DNA of 64,000 nucleotides from Bog-950 sp964631835 (lineage in GTDB: Bacteria; Bacteroidota; Bacteroidia; Chitinophagales; LD1): assembly GCA_964631835.1 (NCBI GenBank), contig CAZWAD010000020.1:8159-72158 (forward strand). Reading direction: 5' to 3'. A program made the translations under genes and the position numbers. Every line of letters begins with the position of its first letter. Position 1 is the first letter of the stretch. Under the pieces are notes generated by a model. It searched no databases, was not told the origin of the DNA, and saw only the letters and a list, made by a program, of their open reading frames with translations. Shown piece after piece: positions 26,740-36,141 of this stretch.

Positions 26740-27438
26740 TTACGAAGCTTTACGAAGTTTTTTGATTTTTGGAAGTTTGAATGACCGTGCCGGATTAAGT
26801 TCCTTTTGAATGATTTTGGAAATTTCTTTAGCGCGGTTGACAATCATAAAATGAGTGCCTCCTTTAATCCAAAAGGCGTTTTTAATATAGAAGTTAGGAA
26901 AAATACGGTCGCGTGTTCCATGGATATGAATCAAATTTTCGGGAACTATTTCATTTTTCCAATGAATAACCTGGTCAACGGCCCATTCATTGAATTCAAT
27001 ATCTGCCTCACGAATCATACTTTCTATTAGCTCAAAGTCGTGAGTGTTAAGTTTACCTAAAAGCCAATTTAACCAAAAACGGAAGTGAACTACAATTTTT
27101 CCTGGTACAAGACGATGGAATTTTACCGAATTTAGAAACAAAAATTTGAGTGGTCGCTCATGATAGGTTTTAATGCTGGAGATAATAATAGTCTTACTGG
27201 GTTTTATAAGTTTGGCGAGTTCTATAGCTACAATCCCACCGAAAGACATACCTATGAAAATGGGTTGCGTGTCCTTTTTAATTTGTGGTAATAGCTTTTT
27301 TACGTAAGTTTCAATATGTTCTTTGCGGGTGTGTTTGGGCCACTTCAAGTGAACTACTTCGTATCCGGGAAGTTCAAGGTTCTGAAAAATTCTGTCGTTT
27401 GCGCCAACTCCCGGAATAAAATAAACTGTTTTTCCCAT
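26740..27438 (-). CDS. Alpha/beta hydrolase
   Basis: 232 residues from an ATG at 27438 (MGKTVYFIPGVGANDRIF); longer in-frame starts add an N-terminus without family features and run into the divergent gene. The alpha/beta hydrolase fold is indicated by the nucleophile elbow GMSFGGIVAIELAK (Ser), a late acidic residue in HGTRDRIFP, and the catalytic histidine in GGTHFMIVN. The substrate is unknown. It is divergent from the acyltransferase gene at 27508 with about 70 bp between the starts. Confidence 0.8.
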   Translation of the reverse strand: MGKTVYFIPGVGANDRIFQNLELPGYEVVHLKWPKHTRKEHIETYVKKLLPQIKKDTQPIFIGMSFGGIVAIELAKLIKPSKTIIISSIKTYHERPLKFLFLNSVKFHRLVPGKIVVHFRFWLNWLLGKLNTHDFELIESMIREADIEFNEWAVDQVIHWKNEIVPENLIHIHGTRDRIFPNFYIKNAFWIKGGTHFMIVNRAKEISKIIQKELNPARSFKLPKIKKLRKAS

Positions 27439-27507
27439 GTGGAATAGTATGGATTCGTAATCGAATTTAGGACTTACATTCGCACCGCCAAATTTTTTTT
27501 CAACATT

Positions 27508-28395
27508 ATGCCAAATAAACGTAAGGTAAAAAAAACGGCTGACCGGTTCAGCTACGTTCCTCCTCATAAAAATTTTATACGGGCTTCTATCGCTCCATTC
27601 AAATTCTATTTTGCACCTCAGTTTTACGGATTAGACGAGTTGGATGTTTCTAAACCTGCGATGTATGTTAGCAACCATACTGTACTCGGAATTCATGACG
27701 GGTTTCCGTTTGCTGCTGAACTCTATTTGCGCAAAGGTATTTTACTTCGGGCTTTGGCAGATAGTAATCATTTCCGCATTCCCGTGTGGCGAGATTTCAT
27801 TTCGAAAAACCTGGGTGTGGTTGAAGCTTCAAGAGAGAGTTGTCGGGAGCTAATGATGCGTAAGGAGAGCTTAATGGTTTTCCCGGGTGGAACACGTGAA
27901 ATATGTAAAAAGAGGGGAGAAGAGTATATACTGAAGTGGAATGACCGTAAAGGATTTGTGCGCATGGCAATGGAACATGGTTACGATATTATTCCGGTCG
28001 CTGCGGTAGGGGCCGAAGAAACTTTTACAATTATTAGAGACGCGGATGATATTTTAAACTCACCGTTCGGCAAGTTCCTAAAGTTGATTGGGGTGGCTGA
28101 AAAATATTTCAAAAACGGAGAATTGATGCCACCAGTTGTTCGTGGGATAGGCAATACGATAATACCACGTCCCGCAAAACTTTACTTTAGTTTTGGAAAG
28201 AGAATCTCTACCACACGCTATAAAACGAAATTCAATGACGAGAAAACTCAGGAAATGATTAGGCGGAAAGTAGAAAGCGCTTTGCTGGCTCAGTTCAAAG
28301 GATTGTTTGAAATACGCAGCCGTGATACAGACCGAAGCAAATGGCGAAGGTGGTTGAATATGAATAAAACAAAGCCTTTGCCAGTTCGGGTCTGA
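27508..28395 (+). CDS. Lysophospholipid acyltransferase family protein (TMEM68/DGAT2-like)
   Basis: 295 residues. The acyltransferase core shows MYVSNHTVLGIHDGFPFAAE, then FPGGTREICKKRGEEY and LKWNDRKGFVRMAMEHGYD followed by IIPVAAVGAEETF. The latter blocks are those of the TMEM68/DGAT2-like branch of the LPLAT superfamily. Instead of the canonical HX4D, the first block reads HTVLGIHD, so six residues separate His and Asp; related proteins have NHxxxGxD. It likely acylates a lipid acceptor at the inner membrane. Whether it makes storage lipid or membrane lipid cannot be told. Confidence 0.78.
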   Translation: MPNKRKVKKTADRFSYVPPHKNFIRASIAPFKFYFAPQFYGLDELDVSKPAMYVSNHTVLGIHDGFPFAAELYLRKGILLRALADSNHFRIPVWRDFISKNLGVVEASRESCRELMMRKESLMVFPGGTREICKKRGEEYILKWNDRKGFVRMAMEHGYDIIPVAAVGAEETFTIIRDADDILNSPFGKFLKLIGVAEKYFKNGELMPPVVRGIGNTIIPRPAKLYFSFGKRISTTRYKTKFNDEKTQEMIRRKVESALLAQFKGLFEIRSRDTDRSKWRRWLNMNKTKPLPVRV

Positions 28396-28401
28396 AAACT
28401 G

Positions 28402-28430
28402 GATTCAGAAGCGGAGAATCACTTTTTTTT
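28402..28430 (+). terminator. weak hairpin plus T-run after the acyltransferase gene
   Basis: GATTC - 9 nt - GAATC is followed by AC and eight Ts, immediately after the stop at 28395 and overlapping the 3' end of the opposing gene. The stem is short, so efficiency is uncertain. Confidence 0.35.
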
Positions 28431-29756
28431 GTTTTTCCACCAGGCTAAATCAGTAAAAAACAGCTTCAGTCTATTCTTGTCCGTTACCAATAAAAAGGTC
28501 AGCAAAAGAAAAGGGGCAGCTATTGTGCGGTAATGAACCAGGGCTCCCGCTATCGGTACTGTAAGTCCAATAATCAAATAGTTAAGCAATGCGAACGAGC
28601 AGCAAAACAATCCTAACCATATTTCTTTCCCTTTCGGAATCTTAATAAAGAAAAGCTGAACAGTAATAAAAGTAAGGAACAAGGTGTTTTCTATAGCCGA
28701 GAAAAACTCAAAAAGGCTGAGATCTTCCCACAGGAAAGGACGTAATATTGCATCTATAATTGCAGGGGGGATGAGCGAAAATAGTTGGTTGCAGCTCGCA
28801 GATGTAAGCACATCTGCAGCATAACTTCGCGCTTTCTCATTCATAGCGAGAGAAATAAATTCATTTCGCTTGGTTATAATTTGCCAACAAAGTCCATCCC
28901 TCCATTCAGGAGCGATGGCAAAGACAAATACCATTATTGCAGCAGCGATGCAGCAAACAGTTGTAATCCGCCTGGCATTAGAGATGTTAATATCTGGAAG
29001 AAAAATTATCGAAGCAGAAAGACAAAGTGCAACGGATGGCTTTATGTGATAAATAACGGAGACAATTATCAGCTTGAAAGTCAAGGTGAGAAAAAGTCTT
29101 TTTTCACGAAAAATTCTAGGAGTGAAAAAAAAGAAACCTAGGAATGTGAATATAAGCTGCTCTTTCAGTAAACCGTTACCCCAGAATACCACCGAGGGCA
29201 AGAGATAAACAGGCACGCAAAGTATCAGTGGAAATTCTGCAAAGTATTTCGAGAATGATTTGTAAAAAACAGTTAATCCGGCAAACGAGAGAAAATTAAG
29301 GAGAAGGGTATTGATGTAAATGTTATTGAACGATAAAAAATTCAATACAGAAATGACTCTGATGATAAAAGTATTATTGGTTGCGAAATCATTTTCGGGA
29401 TGGCTGAAGTACTGCGTAGGTAGAAGATGCCTGAAGGTTTCCGGTTCATTCATGCCTATGCCCGAAATAACCTTAATCCATACCTGGGGTTCGTGAAAAA
29501 CTAAAGATGTGATGAATTTGCTGTCGTTAAAGTACCGGTAAATGTCGGCTTTGCTTGTATCGGTATAGTAATAGGTATAAATAAGAGTTAGACAAATTCC
29601 GGCTGTAACTTTCAGAAGAAAGAAACCAGCCAGGTATTTTTTGCTTATATCTTTTATGTCAAAAAACTTCCATCGAAAGAGGATAAAGATAAAAATACCG
29701 AGGTACAAACAATAAAGCGCACTGTAAGTAAACGTATTCACCACATCTAAAATCAT
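28419..29756 (-). CDS. Polytopic membrane protein of unknown function, polysaccharide context
   Basis: 445 residues from the ATG at 29756; a TTG at 29789 would add 11 polar residues. About ten to twelve hydrophobic helices are spread over the whole length. A longer non-membrane loop (about residues 65-135, with KADIYRYFNDSKFITSLVF) follows the second helix, and the end is basic (AWWKNKKK). I recognise no named family. The layout, and its position divergent from a Wzx-like flippase and near two glycosyltransferases, suggest a polymerase-like or membrane glycosyltransferase role in surface polysaccharide synthesis. That is inference from context only. Confidence 0.7.
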   Translation of the reverse strand: MILDVVNTFTYSALYCLYLGIFIFILFRWKFFDIKDISKKYLAGFFLLKVTAGICLTLIYTYYYTDTSKADIYRYFNDSKFITSLVFHEPQVWIKVISGIGMNEPETFRHLLPTQYFSHPENDFATNNTFIIRVISVLNFLSFNNIYINTLLLNFLSFAGLTVFYKSFSKYFAEFPLILCVPVYLLPSVVFWGNGLLKEQLIFTFLGFFFFTPRIFREKRLFLTLTFKLIIVSVIYHIKPSVALCLSASIIFLPDINISNARRITTVCCIAAAIMVFVFAIAPEWRDGLCWQIITKRNEFISLAMNEKARSYAADVLTSASCNQLFSLIPPAIIDAILRPFLWEDLSLFEFFSAIENTLFLTFITVQLFFIKIPKGKEIWLGLFCCSFALLNYLIIGLTVPIAGALVHYRTIAAPFLLLTFLLVTDKNRLKLFFTDLAWWKNKKK

Positions 29757-29797
29757 AAAATCTTTGAAAGGTTTTAATTTGCCGTTCAAATTTTGAA

Positions 29798-31090
29798 TTG
29801 AAAAAGCAAGTTTTTTTTACAGTTCTCGCCCGTAGTGGTTCAACTGCCTTTAATTTTTTGATCGCGCTTTTAATCGCGCGTCATGCTGGACCCTCCGTAA
29901 AGGGTGATGTAACTCTAATGATCACTATCATGTACTTTTTCATTTTCCTAAGTAATATTTTAGGCGGGCAAGCTTTAGTTTATCTCATTCCGCGCAACAA
30001 AATAGAACTGCTTGTTTTCCCCGCTTACTTTTGGACTGCGGCAGTGGCAGTTAGCGGTTTTGCATTTCTGAAAACCACAGGATTTATTACCGATAAACAC
30101 ATCCCTTCTATAGCTGTTTTTAGCTTTTTTTCTTCGATTATCATTATTCACCAGACTATCTTACTCGCAAAAAACAAAATTATAACTTCAAATCTTATTT
30201 CCGCACTTGCGGTTTTGATGCAGTTAACTGGTGTGATTATCTGCTTTTACTATTTCAATATTCATGATGCATACGCTTACATCTATTCTTCCTTGACTGC
30301 TTATTCATTTACAGCTCTGATGAGTTTTATTGTTGTAAAACCTTATGTCCGTATTACCCATTTCTTTTCAGACTTTACTTGGGAAGACGTAAAAACTTCG
30401 TTCCGATACGGAGTTCTTTACCAGCTGGCTGAAGTTTTTCAACTGCTTAACTTAAGGTTTTACTTCTTTCAGTTAGGATTACAACAAGGAATACAATACC
30501 TCGGTGTTTATTCAATAGGTATATCTATTCTGGAAGCAGTTTGGATTATTCCCAGAAGTATTTCAACGGTTAATTACGTTTCTACATCCAATAGCAGTAA
30601 AGTAAAGGAAGATGCAGGAAAAACCATTCGGTGGCTAAAACTGAGTATTGTTATAAGTCTTATAGCGCTTCTCCTGATTTATTTGTTGCCTTCTTCAGTT
30701 TATATTTTTGTGTTTGGTGAGGGATTTAAAGATGTAAAACACAGTATCCGGTTTCTCTTCCCCGGAATCCTTTTTTACAATTTGTTTTTAGTGATAAGCA
30801 GTTTCTATTTTGGCATTGGCAGATATTTACAATTGATTACTTCAAGTTTTGCAGGCTTTTCTGCATTGGTTATTGCAGGCCACTTTCTCATACCGGATTA
30901 CGTAATGAGTGGAGCGGGACTGGCTGCAAGCATTTCGTTTACCGTTTCTTCGTTGCTTCTGTTTACATTTTTCATTGCAGAAAACAAAATCGGGTTTTCA
31001 CAGTTTTTGCTTAATCGCGAAGATTTTGATAGTCTGAAAAAACTATCAAAAAAATTATTATCCAGACATAGGCGGAAGTTGGAGGGTTGA
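29798..31090 (+). CDS. Wzx-like polysaccharide flippase (MOP superfamily)
   Basis: 430 residues with about 12 hydrophobic segments. The N-terminus KKQVFFTVLARSGSTAFNFL with IALLIARHAGPSVKGDV matches Wzx/MATE-type oligosaccharide flippases (conserved R, N and GxxxxG early positions). The start is a TTG at 29798 (TTG AAA AAG CAA); no ATG lies close. Flippases of this type move lipid-linked sugar units across the inner membrane. It heads a co-directional run: flippase, recQ, glycosyltransferase, glycosyltransferase. Confidence 0.82.
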   Translation: MKKQVFFTVLARSGSTAFNFLIALLIARHAGPSVKGDVTLMITIMYFFIFLSNILGGQALVYLIPRNKIELLVFPAYFWTAAVAVSGFAFLKTTGFITDKHIPSIAVFSFFSSIIIIHQTILLAKNKIITSNLISALAVLMQLTGVIICFYYFNIHDAYAYIYSSLTAYSFTALMSFIVVKPYVRITHFFSDFTWEDVKTSFRYGVLYQLAEVFQLLNLRFYFFQLGLQQGIQYLGVYSIGISILEAVWIIPRSISTVNYVSTSNSSKVKEDAGKTIRWLKLSIVISLIALLLIYLLPSSVYIFVFGEGFKDVKHSIRFLFPGILFYNLFLVISSFYFGIGRYLQLITSSFAGFSALVIAGHFLIPDYVMSGAGLAASISFTVSSLLLFTFFIAENKIGFSQFLLNREDFDSLKKLSKKLLSRHRRKLEG

Positions 31091-31129
31091 CATGCCGGAA
31101 AAAACCTTCATTATTCATATTTTCACTCC

Positions 31130-33034
31130 GTGCATATTATCTATCAAATCTTAAAGCAGTATTGGGGTTTTGAAAAATTCAGACCTTTGCAGGAAGATAT
31201 CATTCGTTCAGTTCTGGACGGAAAAGATACCCTCGCACTTATGCCTACGGGAGGAGGCAAATCTATTTGTTTTCAGGTTCCGGCATTAGCGAAAGAAGGA
31301 TTGTGCCTGGTTATTTCCCCTCTTATCGCATTGATGAAAGACCAGGTCTACAACCTTAACGCAAAGGGTATAAAAGCCGTAGCTGTTTATACAGGAATGT
31401 CGCATAAGCAGATTGACACTTTGTTAGACAATTGTATTTACGGAAACATAAAATTTCTATACGTCTCGCCCGAGAGACTGATAAGTGAAACTTTTCGTAT
31501 ACGGCTATCAAAAATGAAAGTATCGCTCTTAGTTGTTGACGAAGCGCATTGCATTTCGCAATGGGGGTACGACTTTCGGCCACCATATTTAAAAATTGCT
31601 GAAATCCGTGAAAATCTGAAAAACATTCCGGTGATTGCGCTAACAGCTACAGCCAAGCCGGAAGTGACTGATGATATACAGAAGAAGCTTCTTTTCAATT
31701 CAAAAAATGTGTTGAGAAAAAGCTTCGTCCGCAAAAACCTGAGTTATGTTGTAAGAAAAACATTCGCTAAGGAAAAGTCGGTTCTGGATATTTTAACTAA
31801 GGTAAATGGCAGCGGAATTGTTTACACACGAAACCGCAGGCGAACGAAAGAGTACTCTGACTTCTTGAATAAGAATAATATAAAGGCGGATTTTTACCAT
31901 GCAGGATTGCGACCGGATGACCGCTCGAAGAAACAGGATGATTGGATAAAAGGAAAGACGAGAATTATTTGTTGTACAAGTGCTTTCGGAATGGGAATTG
32001 ACAAACCCAATGTTAGGGTAGTAATACATGTAGATTTACCGGAAAGCATAGAAGCCTATTTCCAGGAGGCAGGAAGGGCCGGGCGCGATGAGAAGAAAGC
32101 TTATGCGGTTCAGTTGCTTGAAGCACGCGACTTTACAGACTTGGAAAAAAAGATTTTAGAAGGTTATCCCACTATTGATTTTATTAAGAATGTTTACGAG
32201 TCGCTGTGCTTATATCTACAGGTTGCAGAGAATTCGGGAAGAGACGAGGTTTTTGACTTTGATATTTCCGGATTTTCAGAGCGGTTCCATTTGAATCCGC
32301 TCAAAGCGTTAAGTGCTTTGAAGATTTTGGAACAGCAGGAACTGATTTATATAACAGAAGGGATAAAGGCTTTGTCTAAAACAAAGTTTATAGCGGGTAA
32401 AGATGAATTGAATAAAATTCTGCAACAGAACAATTCCTTTGAACCATTGGTGAAATTTATTTTACGAACATCAGAAGGCATCTTTGAAGACTTTACTTCG
32501 ATTTATGAAAAGGTAATTTCAGTTCGTTTAAAAATCACGATTGACGAAGTTATCCGGCAATTGAATATGCTTGATAAGCTCAACATTTTAGTCTATTTGC
32601 CTCAAAAAAACAAACCGCAGCTTATTTTTTTGAAAGACCGGGTTGTGAAATCTAGCCTTCAGTTGGATTTAGAGTTCCTACACCGAAGAAAGCTCGATTT
32701 CGAGAAACGCCTGAAAGACATGCGCAATTATCTTACCGAAAATAATGTCTGCCGCACCTGTTTACTTGTAAAATATTTTGGAGAAAGTATATCAGATAGT
32801 TGCGGGGTTTGCGATGTATGTGTGGCTCAAAATAAATGTGGTTTGAGCGCCCGGGAGTTTTCAGAAATTGTAAGCCACATAGAAACAGAATTAACGAATT
32901 CACCTCTTAAAATAGAACAACTTAATTCAAAGCTTAAAATACGAAAAGATACCCTGTGCACAGCTATAGATTATTTATCAGATACAGGTAAAATCGGGAA
33001 AAACCAGAAAGGCGAATTACAGTTAACCAGATGA
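31130..33034 (+). CDS. recQ: RecQ-family ATP-dependent DNA helicase
   Basis: 634 residues of a 3'-5' SF2 helicase for recombination and fork repair. Seen in order: FEKFRPLQEDII (motif 0), LMPTGGGKSICFQVP (Walker A), LVVDEAHCISQWGYDFRPPY (DEAH and the RecQ aromatic-rich loop), ALTATAKPEV, CTSAFGMGIDKPNVRVVIH, and YFQEAGRAGRDEKKAY. A zinc-binding RQC cysteine cluster (CRTC ... CGVCDVC) lies at about 540-570. I see no HRDC domain after it; the C-terminal ~60 residues look like a short winged helix. The start is GTG at 31130. The stop overlaps the next glycosyltransferase start (ATGA), an odd partner for a repair gene. Confidence 0.93.
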   Translation: MHIIYQILKQYWGFEKFRPLQEDIIRSVLDGKDTLALMPTGGGKSICFQVPALAKEGLCLVISPLIALMKDQVYNLNAKGIKAVAVYTGMSHKQIDTLLDNCIYGNIKFLYVSPERLISETFRIRLSKMKVSLLVVDEAHCISQWGYDFRPPYLKIAEIRENLKNIPVIALTATAKPEVTDDIQKKLLFNSKNVLRKSFVRKNLSYVVRKTFAKEKSVLDILTKVNGSGIVYTRNRRRTKEYSDFLNKNNIKADFYHAGLRPDDRSKKQDDWIKGKTRIICCTSAFGMGIDKPNVRVVIHVDLPESIEAYFQEAGRAGRDEKKAYAVQLLEARDFTDLEKKILEGYPTIDFIKNVYESLCLYLQVAENSGRDEVFDFDISGFSERFHLNPLKALSALKILEQQELIYITEGIKALSKTKFIAGKDELNKILQQNNSFEPLVKFILRTSEGIFEDFTSIYEKVISVRLKITIDEVIRQLNMLDKLNILVYLPQKNKPQLIFLKDRVVKSSLQLDLEFLHRRKLDFEKRLKDMRNYLTENNVCRTCLLVKYFGESISDSCGVCDVCVAQNKCGLSAREFSEIVSHIETELTNSPLKIEQLNSKLKIRKDTLCTAIDYLSDTGKIGKNQKGELQLTR

Positions 33035-34116
33035 AAATTATTCTTTGTGTAACCAACGACCTCACCTATGACCAAAGGATGCAAAGAATTTGCCGCAGCC
33101 TTGCCAAAGCCGGCTTTACTCTGGAGTTGGTTGGAAGGGAACTCGATTTTTCAGCACCACTTCAAAGAGAAACATACCGTCAAACACGCCTGAAATGTTT
33201 TTTTAATAAAGGGAAGGTTTTTTACATTGAATATAATCTGCGTCTGCTTTTCTATCTCGCTTTTTCAGACTTCAATGCGGTGTGTGCTATTGACCTTGAT
33301 ACTATTTTTCCGGCTTTTATGATTGGTAGATTAAAGGGGGCAAAACTTGTTTATGATGCTCATGAATATTTTACTGAGGTTCCGGAAGTAGTTCGGAGAC
33401 CTAAGATAAAAAAGATTTGGGAAGTTGTTGCGCATACTTTTATTCCAAAATGTGATTTGGCATATACGGTATCACCGGTATTAGCTGAATTATTTTCGAA
33501 AAAATACGGGAAGAAGTTTGAAATAATTCTCAACGCTCCGTTGCATTTTTCATCGGTTACAGGTCATCGGTCAGCAGCAATACTTTTATACCAGGGAGCG
33601 CTAAATGAAGGTCGCGGGCTGGAGTATTTAATTGAGGCAATGAAAAACGTTGATGCCCGACTGAAGTTAGCAGGCGAGGGTGATTTATCGGGTAAATTAA
33701 GAGCTTTGTCAAGGAGTTTTAATGTTGAAAGTAAAGTTGAATTCCTGGGTTTTGTAAGACCTGATGATTTAAAAAAGATCACTTCCGAAGCTACCATTGG
33801 AATTAATTTGCTCGAAAATATAGGTCAGAGTTATTACTATTCACTATCTAACAAGTTTTTCGATTACATACATGCAGGTGTCCCTCAGGTGTGCATGGAT
33901 TTCCCGGAGTACCGGAAAATCAATAAGCGGTTTAATGTGGCTCTGTTAGTAAAAGAATGCTCAGTCCCGGAAATAATTACTGCAATAGAGCGTCTGTTAA
34001 GTGAGCGTGATTTGTATTCTCAGTTGCGGAAAAATTGTGAAGTTTGTGCCCACGCTTTGAATTGGCAAAACGAAGAGGAAAAACTGCTTACATTATATCA
34101 TGAACTTCTCCGGTAA
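33031..34116 (+). CDS. GT4-type glycosyltransferase
   Basis: 361 residues, GT-B fold. The N-terminal acceptor half starts ILCVTNDLTYDQRMQRICRS and contains LVYDAHEYFTEVPEVV. The C-terminal donor-binding half has ILLYQGALNEGRGLEYLIEA, EFLGFVRPDDL and IGINLLENIGQSYYYSLSNK with FDYIHAGVPQV. It transfers a nucleotide-activated sugar; donor and acceptor are unknown. Overlaps recQ by 4 bp and the following glycosyltransferase by 17 bp, so all three are co-translated. Confidence 0.88.
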   Translation: MKIILCVTNDLTYDQRMQRICRSLAKAGFTLELVGRELDFSAPLQRETYRQTRLKCFFNKGKVFYIEYNLRLLFYLAFSDFNAVCAIDLDTIFPAFMIGRLKGAKLVYDAHEYFTEVPEVVRRPKIKKIWEVVAHTFIPKCDLAYTVSPVLAELFSKKYGKKFEIILNAPLHFSSVTGHRSAAILLYQGALNEGRGLEYLIEAMKNVDARLKLAGEGDLSGKLRALSRSFNVESKVEFLGFVRPDDLKKITSEATIGINLLENIGQSYYYSLSNKFFDYIHAGVPQVCMDFPEYRKINKRFNVALLVKECSVPEIITAIERLLSERDLYSQLRKNCEVCAHALNWQNEEEKLLTLYHELLR

Positions 34117-35227
34117 ACAACTCCACATAGTTTCGTTTAATATTCCTTACCCTCCTGATTATGGCGGAGTGATTGACGTGTTCTACAAAATGAAAGCGCT
34201 GCATGAACTCGGGATTAAAATTCATCTGCATTGCTTTTATTACGGGCGCGATGAAAGCGAAGAACTGGCTAAGATTTGCACGAGTGTTAATTATTATCCG
34301 CGCAAGAAATTCTTTCAAGCTATTTACAGCAAGGTTCCATACATTGTTGGTTCAAGACAAAGTGATGAGTTGCTGAATAATCTGTCTGATAACGATTACC
34401 CGGTGCTGTTTGAGGGGTTGCATACCTGTTTTTATTTGAATCATCCGGCTTTGAAAGATAAACTGAAAGCTGTGCGTATGCACAATGTAGAGTGGGATTA
34501 CTACCGAAGTTTAAAGGAATCGGAAAGCAACTACCTGATTAAGTATTATTTCCATTACGAATCCATGAAGCTCAAAAAATTTGAAGATGAGCTGAAATTT
34601 GCCGACAGGATTTTTGCTATCAGCAAAACCGATTATGAATACCTGCGCCAGAGTTATGAAACTATCAGCTATGTTCCCGCATTTCACAGTAACGAAAGTG
34701 TAACCAGCCTTACCGGTAAAGGAAAGTATATTCTGTATCATGGAAATTTAAGCGTGGCGGAAAACAACCAGGCTGCACTTTTCATCATCAAGAAGATTGC
34801 CGAGGGCATGCCCTTCAATTTTATTATAGCTGGCAATGAGCCCACAAGCTCTCTTAAAAAAGCTGTCAAAAATGTTCCAAACATTAGTTTGGTTGAAAAT
34901 CCTCCATTTGATAGAATGGTGGAGTTGATGCGCGATGCACACATCAACCTGCTGTTTACTTTTCAACCTACAGGCATTAAACTCAAACTGCTAAACTCCC
35001 TGTACCGTGGCAGGTTTGTTGTGGTGAACAGCAAGATGGTAAACAACACAGGGCTGGAAACACTCTGTGTGATTGAAGATAACCCAAACGCTACCAAACG
35101 CATAATCAACGACCTGATGGAAACAGATTTTAGTCAACCTGAAATGGACAAGCGCAGACTTGTGCTTGACAAGGGCTTTGGCAACGAGGCGAATGCTTTA
35201 AAGATTGTGGGGGAGATTTTTGGCTAA
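34100..35227 (+). CDS. Glycosyltransferase (GT4/GT1-like, GT-B fold)
   Basis: 375 residues. The N-terminus LHIVSFNIPYPPDYGGVIDV is the typical opening of Bacteroidota GT4 enzymes that start with a PYPP-DxGG loop. Later blocks are VRMHNVEWDYY, FADRIFAISKTDYEYL, ILYHGNLSVAENNQAALFI and FNFIIAGNEP; the usual acidic EXnE donor site is less clear (INLLFTFQPTGIKLKLLNSL). The start lies inside the preceding glycosyltransferase gene. Probable role: a later sugar addition in the same surface glycan. Confidence 0.85.
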   Translation: MNFSGKQLHIVSFNIPYPPDYGGVIDVFYKMKALHELGIKIHLHCFYYGRDESEELAKICTSVNYYPRKKFFQAIYSKVPYIVGSRQSDELLNNLSDNDYPVLFEGLHTCFYLNHPALKDKLKAVRMHNVEWDYYRSLKESESNYLIKYYFHYESMKLKKFEDELKFADRIFAISKTDYEYLRQSYETISYVPAFHSNESVTSLTGKGKYILYHGNLSVAENNQAALFIIKKIAEGMPFNFIIAGNEPTSSLKKAVKNVPNISLVENPPFDRMVELMRDAHINLLFTFQPTGIKLKLLNSLYRGRFVVVNSKMVNNTGLETLCVIEDNPNATKRIINDLMETDFSQPEMDKRRLVLDKGFGNEANALKIVGEIFG

Positions 35228-35262
35228 TATTTCTCTTACAACAAGCCGGATATATTAACCTG

Positions 35263-36138
35263 TTAAGAAACTATTACCTCTAGCGTATCTTCAATCATTT
35301 TCGAAACCACTTTAGATGGGTTTTTACTGAAAGTATGGTTAGTGCGGTTGGCAAGTATGGCGTTGATTGAAAGGCAGTGATGTCCGAGTAGGTTTCCCAT
35401 TCCGTAAATGCCGGCAGTTTCCATTTCTAGATTGGTAATTCGGAAATGTCTATGACCGAAACGGTTAAGGACACTTGTAAAATCAAGGAATTCATGCGAC
35501 AGCCTCAGCGTACGGCCCTGAGGGGCATAAAACCCGCAGGCAGTAACGGTAGTGCCCTTAGGGTAGAGGTTCTCAAATCTATGCAGTAGGTTTTCCGAAG
35601 CCGAAACAAGATATGGTTTAACTCCACTGAAGTGCGGCTTTATGTAACTGGTAAAAGCTTCGAGGTAAACGGTTTCGTGAATCGTGTTTTCATAATCGTA
35701 AAAATGCATCAGCCCATCCATGCCAATCGCGATTTCGCTGAGCAGAACAGTATCCACCGGCAGCTCCTCGCGCACACTTCCGGAAGTGCCAAGGCGGATG
35801 ATTTCGAGTGACATGAGATCATCCTTTACCGTGCGCGTCTTAAAATCAATGTTCACCAGCGCATCGAGTTCGTTCATCAGTATATCAATATTATCTGTTC
35901 CCATGCCCGTTGAAATAACTGAAAGCCGCTTGTTATTGAGGTAACCGGTATGGCAGATAAATTCACGATGGTGACTTTTGCTTTGAATACTGTCAAAATG
36001 CTTACTCACTGCTTCAACCCGGGCAGGGTCACCTACGGTAATAATGGTGGAAGCGATTTCTTTCGGCTTCAGGTGAAGATGATAAACACTTCCATCGGGG
36101 TTTATAATCAGTTCTGATTCTGGAATACACTCTTTCAT
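35263..36138 (-). CDS. Nucleoside phosphorylase (uridine phosphorylase-like)
   Basis: 291 residues of the PNP/UDP phosphorylase superfamily. The N-terminal phosphate-binding region has IITVGDPARVEAVSKHF, then VISTGMGTDNIDILMNELDA. IIRLGTSGSVREELPVDTVL follows, then CGFYAPQGR, which resembles the uracil-recognising FYxxQGR, and NLEMETAGIYGMGNLLGH with the ribose-contacting MET. It cleaves nucleosides with phosphate for salvage; pyrimidine preference is inferred from the QGR block. It follows the metallopeptidase gene with a 3-bp gap on the same strand, though the two have no obvious functional link. Confidence 0.85.
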   Translation of the reverse strand: MKECIPESELIINPDGSVYHLHLKPKEIASTIITVGDPARVEAVSKHFDSIQSKSHHREFICHTGYLNNKRLSVISTGMGTDNIDILMNELDALVNIDFKTRTVKDDLMSLEIIRLGTSGSVREELPVDTVLLSEIAIGMDGLMHFYDYENTIHETVYLEAFTSYIKPHFSGVKPYLVSASENLLHRFENLYPKGTTVTACGFYAPQGRTLRLSHEFLDFTSVLNRFGHRHFRITNLEMETAGIYGMGNLLGHHCLSINAILANRTNHTFSKNPSKVVSKMIEDTLEVIVS

Positions 36139-36141
36139 AGC

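Noticed and set aside
26640..26740. Inverted repeats between queA and the hydrolase gene as a terminator
   Set aside because: TTGTAG..TAGTTT / AAACTACTACAA has mismatches, a 25-nt loop and no T-run, so I do not call it.
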